DNA from: an uncultured Pelagibacteraceae bacterium
Lineage (GTDB): Bacteria; Pseudomonadota; Alphaproteobacteria; Pelagibacterales; Pelagibacteraceae
Reading direction: 5' to 3'
NCBI GenBank assembly: GCA_902615425.1
Contig: CACMPD010000003.1
Location: 1-64,000 of the forward strand
DNA length: 64,000 nt
Of this stretch, positions 46,368 through 54,716 are shown one piece after another; within the stretch, counting starts at the first letter, position 1; the number at the start of each line of letters is the position of its first letter. The position numbers and the translations under genes were made by a program. The notes beneath the pieces are model-generated. The model saw only the letters and a program-made list of their open reading frames with translations, did no database searches and was not told where the DNA came from.

Positions 46368-46747
46368 ACAATCTTAAATTTACTATTTCTAATAGCTCCA
46401 AACCCACCATCAATGTGTGAAACTTTTTCAAACCCCATATCTTTAAGAGTTTTTGCAGCCAATGCTGATCTCATACCGCCAGCACAGAAAAGAACCATTT
46501 CTTTATTCATATCTAATTTACCGTCTTTAAAATATGGACTATCAGGATCTAACCAAAATTCTAACATGCCTCGCGGAATATGATTTGAATTTTCAACTCG
46601 CCCATCTCTTTCAAGTTCTCTTATATCTCTAATATCAATTAGATTACATTTATCTTCATTCATCATTGATAATGCTTCGTCTGGTGAAATTGTTTTAATT
46701 TCGCTTAAAGCTTCTGTGACTAATGTTTTTGACGATTTTATATTCAT
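46364..46747 (-). CDS. Rhodanese-like domain protein
   Basis: A single-domain rhodanese of 127 aa. The N-terminal EALSMMNEDKCNLIDIRDIRELERDG and the active-site loop VLFCAGGMRSALAA (about residues 87-100) are typical, with Cys as the sulfur acceptor. It probably transfers sulfane sulfur in the cytosol. A physiological partner is not evident from the neighbours. Confidence 0.9.
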   Translation of the reverse strand: MNIKSSKTLVTEALSEIKTISPDEALSMMNEDKCNLIDIRDIRELERDGRVENSNHIPRGMLEFWLDPDSPYFKDGKLDMNKEMVLFCAGGMRSALAAKTLKDMGFEKVSHIDGGFGAIRNSKFKIV

Positions 46748-46794
46748 AGAACTAAATTTATTATATAGTTTTTTTTGAAATCACATAAATAAAA

Positions 46795-47781
46795 ATGAAT
46801 AAAATTTGTATCGTTTATACTCATCATAAATTAGGTGATTTAATCTGGCAATTACCCTACATAAAAGCTATCAGTCAACATCATCAAACAAATATAGATT
46901 TAGTTGTCAGAGAAAAAACTCAAGCCCAAAATATTCTTAAAGACCTAAAACATATAAATCAAATTTTTTATAATGATTTCAGAAAGGGTTTACTTTATTG
47001 GGTTGATGTATTCAAATTAATTAAAGTATTTAAATCTGAGAAATATGATTTTGTTTATATATTAGATAAAGTCAATAAACCTGCCATCGCAGCTAAAATA
47101 GCAAAAATTAAGAATATTATTGGACCGGGATTTAAGAACCAAAAAAAATGGCTTACTATTAAAAATTTTCTTAATGAGGAGGATTTAAAGTTAAATTATT
47201 CAGAAAGATCTCAAAAATTACTCAAGATTAATTCAATAAACATAGAGAATAAATATCCAAATTTAGAAATTGATGTTGAGAGTCTCAAAAAAAACAATTC
47301 AGACCTTCTTGTTGATGGAAAGAAAATTGCTTTTGGGATTGATTCTTTTGAAGATTACAAAATGTGGTATGAGGAAGATTTTATCAAACTTGCCGATCTT
47401 TTGTTCGAAAAAAAATTATTTGATTACATATATCTTGTTTGTAGCCCTGAAAAATCTCATATTGCAAAAAAAATAATTACTGTGTCTAATAAAAATTATT
47501 TTATCGATTGTTCTAATAAAGATCTACAAGGAGTAATATTAGCAATTAAAAATTCAGATTTTTTTCTTGGAAATAATTCAGGTCCATTAAATCTTGCAGC
47601 AGCCCTTGGAATTAAGTCATTTGGATTAATAGCTAATGACCCAGTTAGTGAGCTAAAATATAGTAAAATTATTCCAATAGTTCCAAAGGATTATGTAGAT
47701 AACGTCTGGCATAGGGATAGAAAAGGGATGAAGAATCTTAAGCCCGATGAAGTGTTTAATCAGATTATTAAAAATTTGTAA
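46795..47781 (+). CDS. Glycosyltransferase family 9 (heptosyltransferase-like)
   Basis: A 328-aa GT-B enzyme similar to LPS ADP-heptose transferases. The N-terminus TIVYTHHKLGDLIWQLPYIKAI corresponds to the family's GxxGDxxxxxPx motif (here HHKLGDLIWQLP), and the donor-site segment FLGNNSGPLNLAAALGIKSFGLI (about residues 258-280) is typical. It is probably involved in LPS core sugar addition. Followed by a strong terminator. Confidence 0.85.
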   Translation: MNKICIVYTHHKLGDLIWQLPYIKAISQHHQTNIDLVVREKTQAQNILKDLKHINQIFYNDFRKGLLYWVDVFKLIKVFKSEKYDFVYILDKVNKPAIAAKIAKIKNIIGPGFKNQKKWLTIKNFLNEEDLKLNYSERSQKLLKINSINIENKYPNLEIDVESLKKNNSDLLVDGKKIAFGIDSFEDYKMWYEEDFIKLADLLFEKKLFDYIYLVCSPEKSHIAKKIITVSNKNYFIDCSNKDLQGVILAIKNSDFFLGNNSGPLNLAAALGIKSFGLIANDPVSELKYSKIIPIVPKDYVDNVWHRDRKGMKNLKPDEVFNQIIKNL

Positions 47782-47806
47782 TCATTAAAGTTTTATGAAA
47801 ATAAAA

Positions 47807-47830
47807 AAAGCCCCTTGAGGGAGGGGCTTT
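47807..47830. terminator. Rho-independent terminator after glycosyltransferase 9
   Basis: A stem AAAGCCCCT / AGGGGCTTT with a 6-base loop (TGAGGG) is followed by a long T run on the plus strand and preceded by an A run, so it can act in both directions (for the glycosyltransferase on plus and the amt transcript on minus). Confidence 0.9.
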
Positions 47831-47863
47831 TTTTTCGTTTAACTAACTTTAAGAGAGAATTTT

Positions 47864-47915
47864 AGGGACCCTTCGATGAGTAATCGCGGAGATACACAGA
47901 GAGCGAAGAGTCCCT
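47864..47915 (-). ncRNA. Candidate structured RNA in the amt 3' region
   Basis: Just after the amt stop the minus strand can fold AGGGACTCTTCG against CGAAGGGTCCCT, a 12-bp stem enclosing a 28-base loop rich in CTCTCTGTGTATCTCCGCG. The single non-Watson-Crick position is a U-G wobble on the minus strand but an A-C mismatch on the plus strand, so the RNA is probably made together with amt. It is distinct from the terminator further on. No T run follows directly, so a regulatory, stability or small-RNA role is possible. Family unknown. Confidence 0.55.
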
Positions 47916-47927
47916 TATTGTTAACAA

Positions 47928-49229
47928 TTAGTCACGTATTGCATATGCAATCACGCCAGTTTCAGTGACATCAGTACCTTTGGTTTCAGCTTCTTTACTT
48001 AACCTTAGGCCAATTGTTGCCTTGATAGCGCTAAACACTATGTAAGCTACAATAAACACAAATATGTTTACTGATAATACACCAATTAACTGGGTACTAA
48101 AATTTGCACCAGAATTTGTTGCAGGTACAATTAACGTACCCCAAATTCCAGCAAATAAGTGGGCAGGAATAGCACCAACTACATCATCAATTTTTAGAGA
48201 GAATAATAGTTTAGTACCATACACTACGATTAATCCACCAACAGCACCAATTAAAATTGCAGCAAATGGTGATGGTAATAATGGTTCTGCAGTTACAGCA
48301 ACCAAACCACCGATACATCCATTTAACATTTGAACTACGTCAGTTTTACCATAATGCAATCTTGTTATAACTGCTGCACCCATAACACCACCTGCACCAG
48401 CAAGGAATGTGTTCATGAATATTTTTGATACAGCGATTGCATCCGTAGCAGTTCCCATTGCTAATTGTGAACCACCATTAAATCCAAACCAACCTAGCCA
48501 TAAAATAAATACTCCAATCGTTACTAATGGTATCGAAGATGCTGCAAACGGTTTAAGCGGTGCTGGAGCCCCAGATTTAGTAAATCTTCCTAATCTTGGA
48601 CCAATTATCATTGCACCAGCTAAAGCAGCTGCACCACCAGTTGAGTGTACTAAAGTTGAACCAGCAAAATCAGAAAATCCTAACTCTGCTAACCAGCCTC
48701 CACCCCACTGCCAACCCATCACGATTGGATAAATAATTCCTGATAGAACTGCAGCAAATGTAAAGAATGGCCATAATTTAATTCTTTCAGCCATTGTACC
48801 TGATACGATTGAAACAGTAGTTGCACAGAATACCATTTGGAAATACCAATCTGAACCATCGGAATATCCTGTATCTAATTTACTACCATCTGCCCACGGA
48901 ATAAATTTTCCAATATATCCACCTGGACTGATACCATAGGCTAAGTTATAACCTACAAGCCAGAACATTATACCTGCAATTGAGAATAACCCTATATTTT
49001 TTGCACAAATAACGGATACACTTTTTGATGTAACCATCCCAGACTCTAGCATAGCAAAACCACATGCCATGAACATTACTAGAAATCCACAAATCAAAAA
49101 TAATAAGGTATTAAAAATAAAACCTACTTCAGCAGAAACTGTTGTATCTGCCATACCTGCACTACTCATGTTCAATAAAAAAATTAAACTAATAAGTGGC
49201 GCACTTATTTTTTTTATTAATTTAGTCAT
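47928..49229 (-). CDS. amt: Ammonium transporter (Amt family)
   Basis: An 11-helix ammonium channel. A signal-like hydrophobic N-terminus (about residues 1-27) precedes the mature protein. Typical segments include GCFALLESGMVTSKSV-like FAMLESGMV (about 59-67), the GSTLVHSTGGAAALAGAMIIGPRLGRF region (about 187-215) containing the first pore His, and LFAGIWGTL with the second His (about 355). It is 433 aa. A good ribosome-binding site (GGGAGG) precedes the ATG. No glnK-type gene is adjacent. Probably nitrogen-regulated. Confidence 0.96.
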   Translation of the reverse strand: MTKLIKKISAPLISLIFLLNMSSAGMADTTVSAEVGFIFNTLLFLICGFLVMFMACGFAMLESGMVTSKSVSVICAKNIGLFSIAGIMFWLVGYNLAYGISPGGYIGKFIPWADGSKLDTGYSDGSDWYFQMVFCATTVSIVSGTMAERIKLWPFFTFAAVLSGIIYPIVMGWQWGGGWLAELGFSDFAGSTLVHSTGGAAALAGAMIIGPRLGRFTKSGAPAPLKPFAASSIPLVTIGVFILWLGWFGFNGGSQLAMGTATDAIAVSKIFMNTFLAGAGGVMGAAVITRLHYGKTDVVQMLNGCIGGLVAVTAEPLLPSPFAAILIGAVGGLIVVYGTKLLFSLKIDDVVGAIPAHLFAGIWGTLIVPATNSGANFSTQLIGVLSVNIFVFIVAYIVFSAIKATIGLRLSKEAETKGTDVTETGVIAYAIRD

Positions 49230-49324
49230 AAGACCTCCCTGTTATAGAAGGTGCTTGTATTTTAATAATTCCTAAAAACTAACGCTGATTATGAAAATTG
49301 GGTATGCAGATTTTGCATATAGAG

Positions 49325-49356
49325 ACAGCCTTAACGCTTTTTGACGTTAAGGCTGT
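49325..49356 (-). terminator. Hairpin downstream of the HU gene
   Basis: A perfect 12-bp inverted repeat (ACAGCCTTAACG / CGTTAAGGCTGT) with an 8-base loop lies 9 bp after the HU stop. It is not followed by a strong T run on the minus strand, so its efficiency as an intrinsic terminator is uncertain; it may stabilise the HU mRNA. Confidence 0.6.
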
Positions 49357-49364
49357 AAAATTAA

Positions 49365-49640
49365 CTATTTATTGAATACTTCTTTTAAAGCTTTGGCAGG
49401 TAAGAATTTAACCTTTTGCGATGCAGCAATTTGAATTTGCTCACCAGTTCTAGGGTTTCTTCCAACTCTCGCTTTTCTCTTAGCCACTTTATATGTACCA
49501 AATCCTGCAATTTTGACTGAATCATCAGCTTTTAGTGCATCTAAAATAGTGTTGGTAATCGTGTCAAAAGTTCTCTCAGCATCAGCTTTACTTAGGTTTA
49601 AAGCGCCTGATAATTTGACAACTAATTGTTTTTTGTTCAT
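49365..49640 (-). CDS. hupB: DNA-binding protein HU
   Basis: Small nucleoid protein of 91 aa. The DNA-binding arm GRNPRTGEQIQI (about residues 60-71) with the conserved Pro and the N-terminal helices (MNKKQLVVKLS) are classic HU/IHF. The sequence is closer to HU than to IHF subunits. It has a strong downstream hairpin and its own upstream gap of about 150 bp, indicating a monocistronic, highly expressed gene. Confidence 0.96.
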   Translation of the reverse strand: MNKKQLVVKLSGALNLSKADAERTFDTITNTILDALKADDSVKIAGFGTYKVAKRKARVGRNPRTGEQIQIAASQKVKFLPAKALKEVFNK

Positions 49641-49791
49641 TTTAGCTCCGGTTTTATTAGGTTATTTACTATCATTATCAAAAGTATTGATAAATCAAGC
49701 CTTTTTTTAGTATCTGGCTCAAAGTTATACACAATATCTAGTGTAGTGAAAAAACCTCTATTTTAAAGGGTTATTTAAAGACTTTAAATTT

Positions 49792-50904
49792 TTAACTAAA
49801 TAAGCCTAGATCTTTAAGATCATTAAATGTTGTAAATATCATCAAAGTTAAGAGCAAAAACATCCCGATTCGAAAAAAACCCTCTTGCGTTTTTTGTGAT
49901 AAAGGACGTCCTAACACTTTTTCGAAAGCATAAAACATTAAATGACCTCCATCTAACATTGGTATCGGAAATAAATTAATTAATCCTAAACTTATAGAAA
50001 TGTAAGCCATCATGCTAACAAATGCCAACAAACCAAACTCTGCTACTTGACCTGAAATTTTAGCAATTCTAATTGGTCCACCAAGTTGTGAAGTATCGGC
50101 TTTTCCAAAAATCATCGCACCGATATATTTAAGTGAGGATATACTTACGAAATATACTTCATTTGCTGCGTGGTATATAGCTTGGGCAGGTCCTAATTTA
50201 ACATGGTTAATCTCATTGTTGTAAGCACTTAATTTAATTCCAACTATTCTTTTGTTAATCTTATTTCCAAGATTATCTTCACTTAAAACCATTTTGGGTT
50301 TAACTTTTAATAATATTTCATCGTATGAACGTTTAACCTTAAAATCTATAAAATCATCTGTTGATAATGTTATAAATTTAGAAACATCCATAATACTTTT
50401 AACTTCATTTCCATCTATCTCTAAAATAATATCATTTTGTTTTAAACCGCCAATCATTGCAGGACTATCTTTTTGTACCTCATTGATCATTGCAGGAGTA
50501 AAATCTTTTCCTGCAAAAGTATAAATGGAAAAGAAAATTAATAATGCGAGTAAGAAGTTTGCTAGTGGTCCACCAAAAACAATTAAAGCTCTTTGATAAA
50601 GTGGTTTTAAAACAAATAATTTTTTCCTGTCTTCTTCGTTATATTTTTCTATTAATTTTTCTTGATCAGCTTGTGAAAAAACATTTCGATCTCCAAAGAA
50701 TTTTACATATCCACCAAGAGGTATCCAGCAAATTTTCCATCTAGTTCCAGATTTATCATTCCAACCAAATATTTCCTTTCCAAATCCAATTGAAAAATCA
50801 GTTACTGCAACACCATATCTTTTTGCAAAATAATAATGGCCGTATTCATGAATGAATACCACAATCATGATAAGTATTAAAAATGGTAATATATAATCTA
50901 TCAT
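49792..50904 (-). CDS. rseP: RseP-like site-2 zinc metalloprotease
   Basis: An intramembrane protease of 370 aa. The zinc motif FIHEYGHYYFAKRYGV (HEYGH near residue 19) is in the first helix and the third ligand motif NLFPIPMLDGGHL near residue 310 is present. A single PDZ domain (GLKQNDIILEIDGNEVKS) lies between. It normally cleaves anti-sigma factors or clears signal-peptide remnants. Its usual neighbours (bamA, lpxD) are not present on this side; instead it follows a TPR protein by 1 nt. Confidence 0.94.
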   Translation of the reverse strand: MIDYILPFLILIMIVVFIHEYGHYYFAKRYGVAVTDFSIGFGKEIFGWNDKSGTRWKICWIPLGGYVKFFGDRNVFSQADQEKLIEKYNEEDRKKLFVLKPLYQRALIVFGGPLANFLLALLIFFSIYTFAGKDFTPAMINEVQKDSPAMIGGLKQNDIILEIDGNEVKSIMDVSKFITLSTDDFIDFKVKRSYDEILLKVKPKMVLSEDNLGNKINKRIVGIKLSAYNNEINHVKLGPAQAIYHAANEVYFVSISSLKYIGAMIFGKADTSQLGGPIRIAKISGQVAEFGLLAFVSMMAYISISLGLINLFPIPMLDGGHLMFYAFEKVLGRPLSQKTQEGFFRIGMFLLLTLMIFTTFNDLKDLGLFS

Positions 50905-50905
50905 C

Positions 50906-51454
50906 TTAGATGGATTGTTTTTTAATTAGTTCTTTAATTTGATTTATCATCATATCTGGTGATTTCATTGTGGGATATATCTCTTTAGCTTTTTCATAAC
51001 TCTCAATTGCCTTATTATAATTTTTTAATTGAATATTTACAAGACCTTGTCCAGCAAGAGCGCCGAAATGCCTTTTTTCTAATTCTAAAACTTTATCAAT
51101 ATCTTTTTGCGACTTTTCAAAATTACCAGATAAATAGAATACAGTTGCACGTTTATTCCATGCCTCAGCCCATAATGGATCCAAATTTATTGCTATAGAA
51201 AATATATCTATTGCTTGATTGTATTTTGACTCATTTACTAAACTTGATCCTTTATTTAATAACATTGTCAAATTTTCATCATTTGGATGTGTGCTCCATA
51301 TTTGCCAAATTTCTTGTTCAATTTTATATGCGGCTGAGTAATTTTGAGTTTTTAAATCATCAAACAATTGATTAAGTTTTTTAATTCTTTCATCTGCAAT
51401 TGAATTACTAAAATTTGAAAAAAAAATTATAAAAATTATAAAAATTTTTTTCAT
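50906..51454 (-). CDS. Secreted TPR-repeat protein
   Basis: A signal peptide (MKKIFIIFIIFFSNFSNSIA) precedes about 160 residues with two to three TPR repeats: NQAIDIFSIAINLDPLWAEAWNKRATVFYLSGNFEKSQKDIDKVLELEKRHFGALAGQGLVNI (about 78-140). TPR scaffolds bind other proteins, here probably in the periplasm. It is 182 aa. It sits between a small membrane protein and rseP in a tight gene run. Confidence 0.85.
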   Translation of the reverse strand: MKKIFIIFIIFFSNFSNSIADERIKKLNQLFDDLKTQNYSAAYKIEQEIWQIWSTHPNDENLTMLLNKGSSLVNESKYNQAIDIFSIAINLDPLWAEAWNKRATVFYLSGNFEKSQKDIDKVLELEKRHFGALAGQGLVNIQLKNYNKAIESYEKAKEIYPTMKSPDMMINQIKELIKKQSI

Positions 51455-51459
51455 CAGAA

Positions 51460-51642
51460 CTAAAAGTATAATAAAATCAATACTGCTAATACAAATAATA
51501 AGGCTGCAATTAAAATAACTAAATTAATTTTAACATTAAATTTTTGGTAAATTTTCTCATTAATCTTTTCCCAAAAAAGAACAATTAAAAAGAATATGAC
51601 TGCAGGAATTATAAATTTAAGCATATCTTTAATTTTTATCAC
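51460..51642 (-). CDS. Small two-helix membrane protein (60 aa)
   Basis: A 60-aa ORF with two hydrophobic helices (about residues 8-23 and 40-59) separated by a charged loop (KINEKIYQKFNVK). It overlaps the scfR-like stop by 14 nt and precedes the TPR gene by 5 nt, so it is placed like a translated operon gene. No family recognised. Confidence 0.65.
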   Translation of the reverse strand: MIKIKDMLKFIIPAVIFFLIVLFWEKINEKIYQKFNVKINLVILIAALLFVLAVLILLYF

Positions 51643-53059
51643 CTACATAAACTGAAACGCCTCTCAGATTTATGTCGACATCAAATTTTTTGTGTAAAGG
51701 AGGAAAAGCTCTTTGAGAACAATCTAATCTATCGCAGGTTCTACATGACACACCTATTGGAATTTCTGATGACTTTTCACTTAAGTTAACATTTTCAGTA
51801 TATACAAAATCTTTAGCATATTTAGCTTCACAACCTAACCCAATAGACAAAATACTTTTTGCTCTACCAAATCTTCCAATCCCTTTTTCAACAGTTCGTG
51901 CAATACAAACATATTTTTCTCCGTTGGTCATTTTACTTACAGCACTTTGAATAACTCCAGGTCTTGTGAATGCAGAATAAACATTCCATCTTGGACACGC
52001 ACCTCCATATCTTGGAATTTCAATTCCAGACAAAGAAAATCTTTTAGAAATATTCCCAGCCATATCAACCCTTAAAAAATGAAATGGAATTCCAGGTAGT
52101 TTTGGATCTTGCAAACAGGTTACTCTATGGGCAACTTGTTCAAAAGATGTTGCAAAAGTATTTTGTAGTAATTCAAGATCGTATTTAAGTTTTTTACACT
52201 CAGAATGAAATAGTTTGTAAGGCATTAATATTGCTGCACCACAATAATTAAGCAAAGCAATTTTAGTTAATTTTTTAGACTCTTCTGACGGAAAAGTAAA
52301 TTTAGTTAAATAATCCTCAATTTGTTTAATTGCTCCCTCTTGTGCAATTTGTGCAGCTGCATGAAGTTTTTTTGTTTCAAGGGAACTATAATCACTCAAC
52401 AGAAGTTCTTTTTTATTTTTGTTATAAATTTTAGAAAAAGGTTTATTTTCCTCTGGAATAACATCTTTGACAATAATGTCATATTCAGATTTTAAATGAT
52501 CACAAAGAGCAACATATCTTGTACGATTATTTTTTTGAACTTTTTCAAAAACTTTATTGGCAAAATCCTCTAATTTTGGAAAATAGTTTTTATTTTCTTG
52601 AAGAAAGTCTGAAATAACTTCACCTGGAAATGAGTTCTTTCTATTATCAACAATTTTTCCAGAAATTTTTTCAATCTTATTTACTAATTCATGATCTTTT
52701 TTTTTTAAAATATCTCCTAATCTTACAATTGCTTTTCCAATTTTTGGATTAGTTCCTACAAGATCTTTGACCTCTGGCCCTAAAATATCAAGATCCTCAA
52801 ATAATTTATCATCTAAAATTTCTGATAAAGTATTTTCTAAATTTACATCATCTTTTGATGTTAATTGAGAAAGTTCGATATTTAACTTTTCGCAAATTTT
52901 TAAAAGTAGATCCCCATCAATTTTTCTTTTTCCCCCCTCAATTAAATTTAAATAACTAGGTGAAATGTTTATTTCTTGCGCAAGTTTGTTAGCTTGAAGA
53001 CCCTTTTGACGTCTAAAAGCCTTGATTTTTGGTCCTATTTTTAAATCATTTTGACTCAT
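51629..53059 (-). CDS. scfR: ScfR/RamB-type XRE transcriptional regulator
   Basis: A 476-aa regulator with an N-terminal XRE helix-turn-helix (IKAFRRQKGLQANKLAQEINISPSYLNLIEGGKRKI, about residues 12-47), a central IrrE-like region and a C-terminal DUF2083 domain with a cysteine cluster (GVSCRTCDRLDCSQRAFPPLHKKFDV, about 443-468). The central HAAAQIAQE lacks the HExxH protease motif, usual in this group. Relatives control short-chain fatty acid and glyoxylate-shunt genes. It is divergent from the 53-aa ORF and aceA across a tandem operator array, so acetate-linked control of aceA and autoregulation are likely. Confidence 0.88.
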   Translation of the reverse strand: MSQNDLKIGPKIKAFRRQKGLQANKLAQEINISPSYLNLIEGGKRKIDGDLLLKICEKLNIELSQLTSKDDVNLENTLSEILDDKLFEDLDILGPEVKDLVGTNPKIGKAIVRLGDILKKKDHELVNKIEKISGKIVDNRKNSFPGEVISDFLQENKNYFPKLEDFANKVFEKVQKNNRTRYVALCDHLKSEYDIIVKDVIPEENKPFSKIYNKNKKELLLSDYSSLETKKLHAAAQIAQEGAIKQIEDYLTKFTFPSEESKKLTKIALLNYCGAAILMPYKLFHSECKKLKYDLELLQNTFATSFEQVAHRVTCLQDPKLPGIPFHFLRVDMAGNISKRFSLSGIEIPRYGGACPRWNVYSAFTRPGVIQSAVSKMTNGEKYVCIARTVEKGIGRFGRAKSILSIGLGCEAKYAKDFVYTENVNLSEKSSEIPIGVSCRTCDRLDCSQRAFPPLHKKFDVDINLRGVSVYVGDKN

Positions 53060-53067
53060 ATTTTCTA

Positions 53068-53158
53068 TTTGTAAATTTTGTAAATTTATATTTACAATTA
53101 TTTTCCTTTATTTACAAGCTTTTTATTCTTTTTTGTAGATTTTGTAAATTTTGTAAAT
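53068..53158. promoter_or_regulatory. Tandem 9-bp operator array (TTTGTAAAT)
   Basis: Between the divergent scfR-like and 53-aa genes, TTTGTAAAT occurs as two abutting copies at 53068-53085 and as three abutting copies at 53132-53158 (the first of the three is TTTGTAGAT). Two inverted ATTTACAA copies lie in between (53090-53097, 53110-53117). RamB/ScfR regulators of the glyoxylate shunt recognise TTTGC/TTTGCAAA-type sites, so this is the probable operator for both directions. Confidence 0.7.
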
Positions 53159-53170
53159 TATAAGATTTAC

Positions 53171-53332
53171 ATGACTGATAAACAAAAAAACACAGAAAAT
53201 GAGGCTCAAATCATAAAAAGTGAGGACCTTGCTAGACATAATAGCAGAGGTATTTACATGAGAGATGATCATTGTGATTGGGGTTCAAGTGGAATGAAAG
53301 ATTTAGTTGAGACACTAAACGACTCAAATTAA
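53171..53332 (+). CDS. Uncharacterised 53-aa protein upstream of aceA
   Basis: A complete 53-codon frame too short for the ORF track, starting 12 bases after the operator array and ending 52 bases before aceA. The polar sequence (ends DWGSSGMKDLVETLNDSN) contains a single Cys and a RGIYMRDDHCDWGSSG segment that looks structured rather than random. No membrane helix. It shares the operator region with aceA, so it may be co-expressed with the glyoxylate shunt. No family recognised. Confidence 0.65.
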   Translation: MTDKQKNTENEAQIIKSEDLARHNSRGIYMRDDHCDWGSSGMKDLVETLNDSN

Positions 53333-53384
53333 ATCAAATTTTACTTTTTCATTTTAATTTTAACTTCTGAGGTAACTACCAATT

Positions 53385-54659
53385 ATGAGTGCAGAAAACA
53401 TCTCATACGAACTAAAAAGATTTGCAGGTATTAAAAGAGATTATACCCCCGATGAAGTTGAAAGATTAAGAGGCTCAATTAAAATTGAATATTCCTTATG
53501 TAAACAACAATCAGTTAAACTTTGGAAACTTCTTAATACAGAAAATTATATAAGTACTTTAGGATCTTTATCAGGAAATCAAGCAGTTCAACACGCTAAA
53601 GCTGGTCTGAAATCAATTTATCTAAGTGGTTGGCAAGTAGCTGCAGACGCTAATAGTGCTGGTGAAATGTACCCAGATCAATCTTTATATCCATATGATA
53701 GTGCTCCAAAACTTGTTGAGTCTATGAATAACGCTTTGCTAAGAGCGGACCAAATTCAACATATGGAACTAAAAGATGGTGATATGAGAAAAGAGAAAAG
53801 AATTGATTATATGCTTCCAATCATTGCTGATGGTGAAGCAGGTTTTGGAGGTCCATTAAATGTTTTCGAACTTACAAAGAAGTTTATTAAAGCTGGTGCA
53901 GCAGGTGTTCATTTTGAAGATCAATTAGCTAGTGAAAAAAAATGTGGTCATATGGGTGGTAAAGTACTTGTGCCGACAGGGACTATGATTAAAAATTTAA
54001 AGGCTGCAAGACTAGCAGCTGATATTGCTGATGTTCCATTGATAATTTTAGCTAGAACAGATGCAAATGCTGCAAAACTAATTACTAATGATTTTGATGA
54101 AAATGATAAACCTTTTCTTACAGGTGAAAGATCTCCTGAAGGATTTTATTACGTTAAATCAGGAATTGAACAAGCAATTTCAAGAGGATTGGCATATGCA
54201 CCATATTCAGATTTAATTTGGTGTGAAACAGCTACACCTAATCTTGAAGAAGCTAAAAAATTTGCAGATGCAATTCATGAAAAATTTCCTGGAAAACTTT
54301 TAGCATATAATTGTTCTCCATCATTTAATTGGAAGAAGCATTTATCAGACGAAGAAATTGCTTCATTTCAAAAAGAAATAAGTAAAATGGGCTATAAATT
54401 TCAATTTATAACGCTAGCTGGCTTTCATACACAAAATATTGCAATTTTTGAATTAGCAGAAAAATACAAAAAAGAGGGTATGGCTGCTTATTCTAAGATT
54501 CAAGAACAAGAATTTGCTCGTGAAAAAGATGGTTACACAAGCGTAAAACATCAAAGAGAAGTAGGTACATCTTATTTTGATGCTGTTTCTAATACAATAA
54601 GTAGTGGAAAGAGCTCAACTACAGCAATGGATGGCTCAACCGAGTCTGAACAATTCTAA
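53385..54659 (+). CDS. aceA: Isocitrate lyase
   Basis: Glyoxylate-shunt enzyme that cleaves isocitrate to glyoxylate and succinate. The catalytic loop [16 protein letters not shown] (about residues 183-198) carries the active-site Cys; the preceding ADGEAGFGG binds Mg. SPSFNW near 306 is also conserved. It is 424 aa, typical of the shorter bacterial type. Transcribed away from the scfR-like regulator, with the 53-aa ORF in front. Followed by a bidirectional terminator. Confidence 0.97.
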   Translation: MSAENISYELKRFAGIKRDYTPDEVERLRGSIKIEYSLCKQQSVKLWKLLNTENYISTLGSLSGNQAVQHAKAGLKSIYLSGWQVAADANSAGEMYPDQSLYPYDSAPKLVESMNNALLRADQIQHMELKDGDMRKEKRIDYMLPIIADGEAGFGGPLNVFELTKKFIKAGAAGVHFEDQLASEKKCGHMGGKVLVPTGTMIKNLKAARLAADIADVPLIILARTDANAAKLITNDFDENDKPFLTGERSPEGFYYVKSGIEQAISRGLAYAPYSDLIWCETATPNLEEAKKFADAIHEKFPGKLLAYNCSPSFNWKKHLSDEEIASFQKEISKMGYKFQFITLAGFHTQNIAIFELAEKYKKEGMAAYSKIQEQEFAREKDGYTSVKHQREVGTSYFDAVSNTISSGKSSTTAMDGSTESEQF

Positions 54660-54688
54660 TAAAACAACTCCTCTTATATATTAGTCTA

Positions 54689-54716
54689 TTAACTGGCCCA
54701 GAAATGGGTCAGTTAA
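54689..54716. terminator. Bidirectional terminator between aceA and a convergent gene
   Basis: A 12-bp stem TTAACTGGCCCA / TGGGTCAGTTAA (one G-T pair) with GAAA tetraloop-like loop lies between the convergent stops and overlaps the stop codon of the minus-strand gene. A short AAATTTT follows on plus. Confidence 0.75.

Noticed and set aside
47876-47970. 31-codon plus-strand ORF (MSNRGDTQ...) across the amt 3' hairpin
   Set aside because: Overlaps the structured element and the amt 3' end antisense; structure explains its unusual base composition better than coding.
48064-48732. Plus-strand ORFs of 89 and 107 aa within amt
   Set aside because: Antisense shadows of the well-supported Amt coding sequence; Pro/Asn-rich composition is typical of antisense of membrane proteins.
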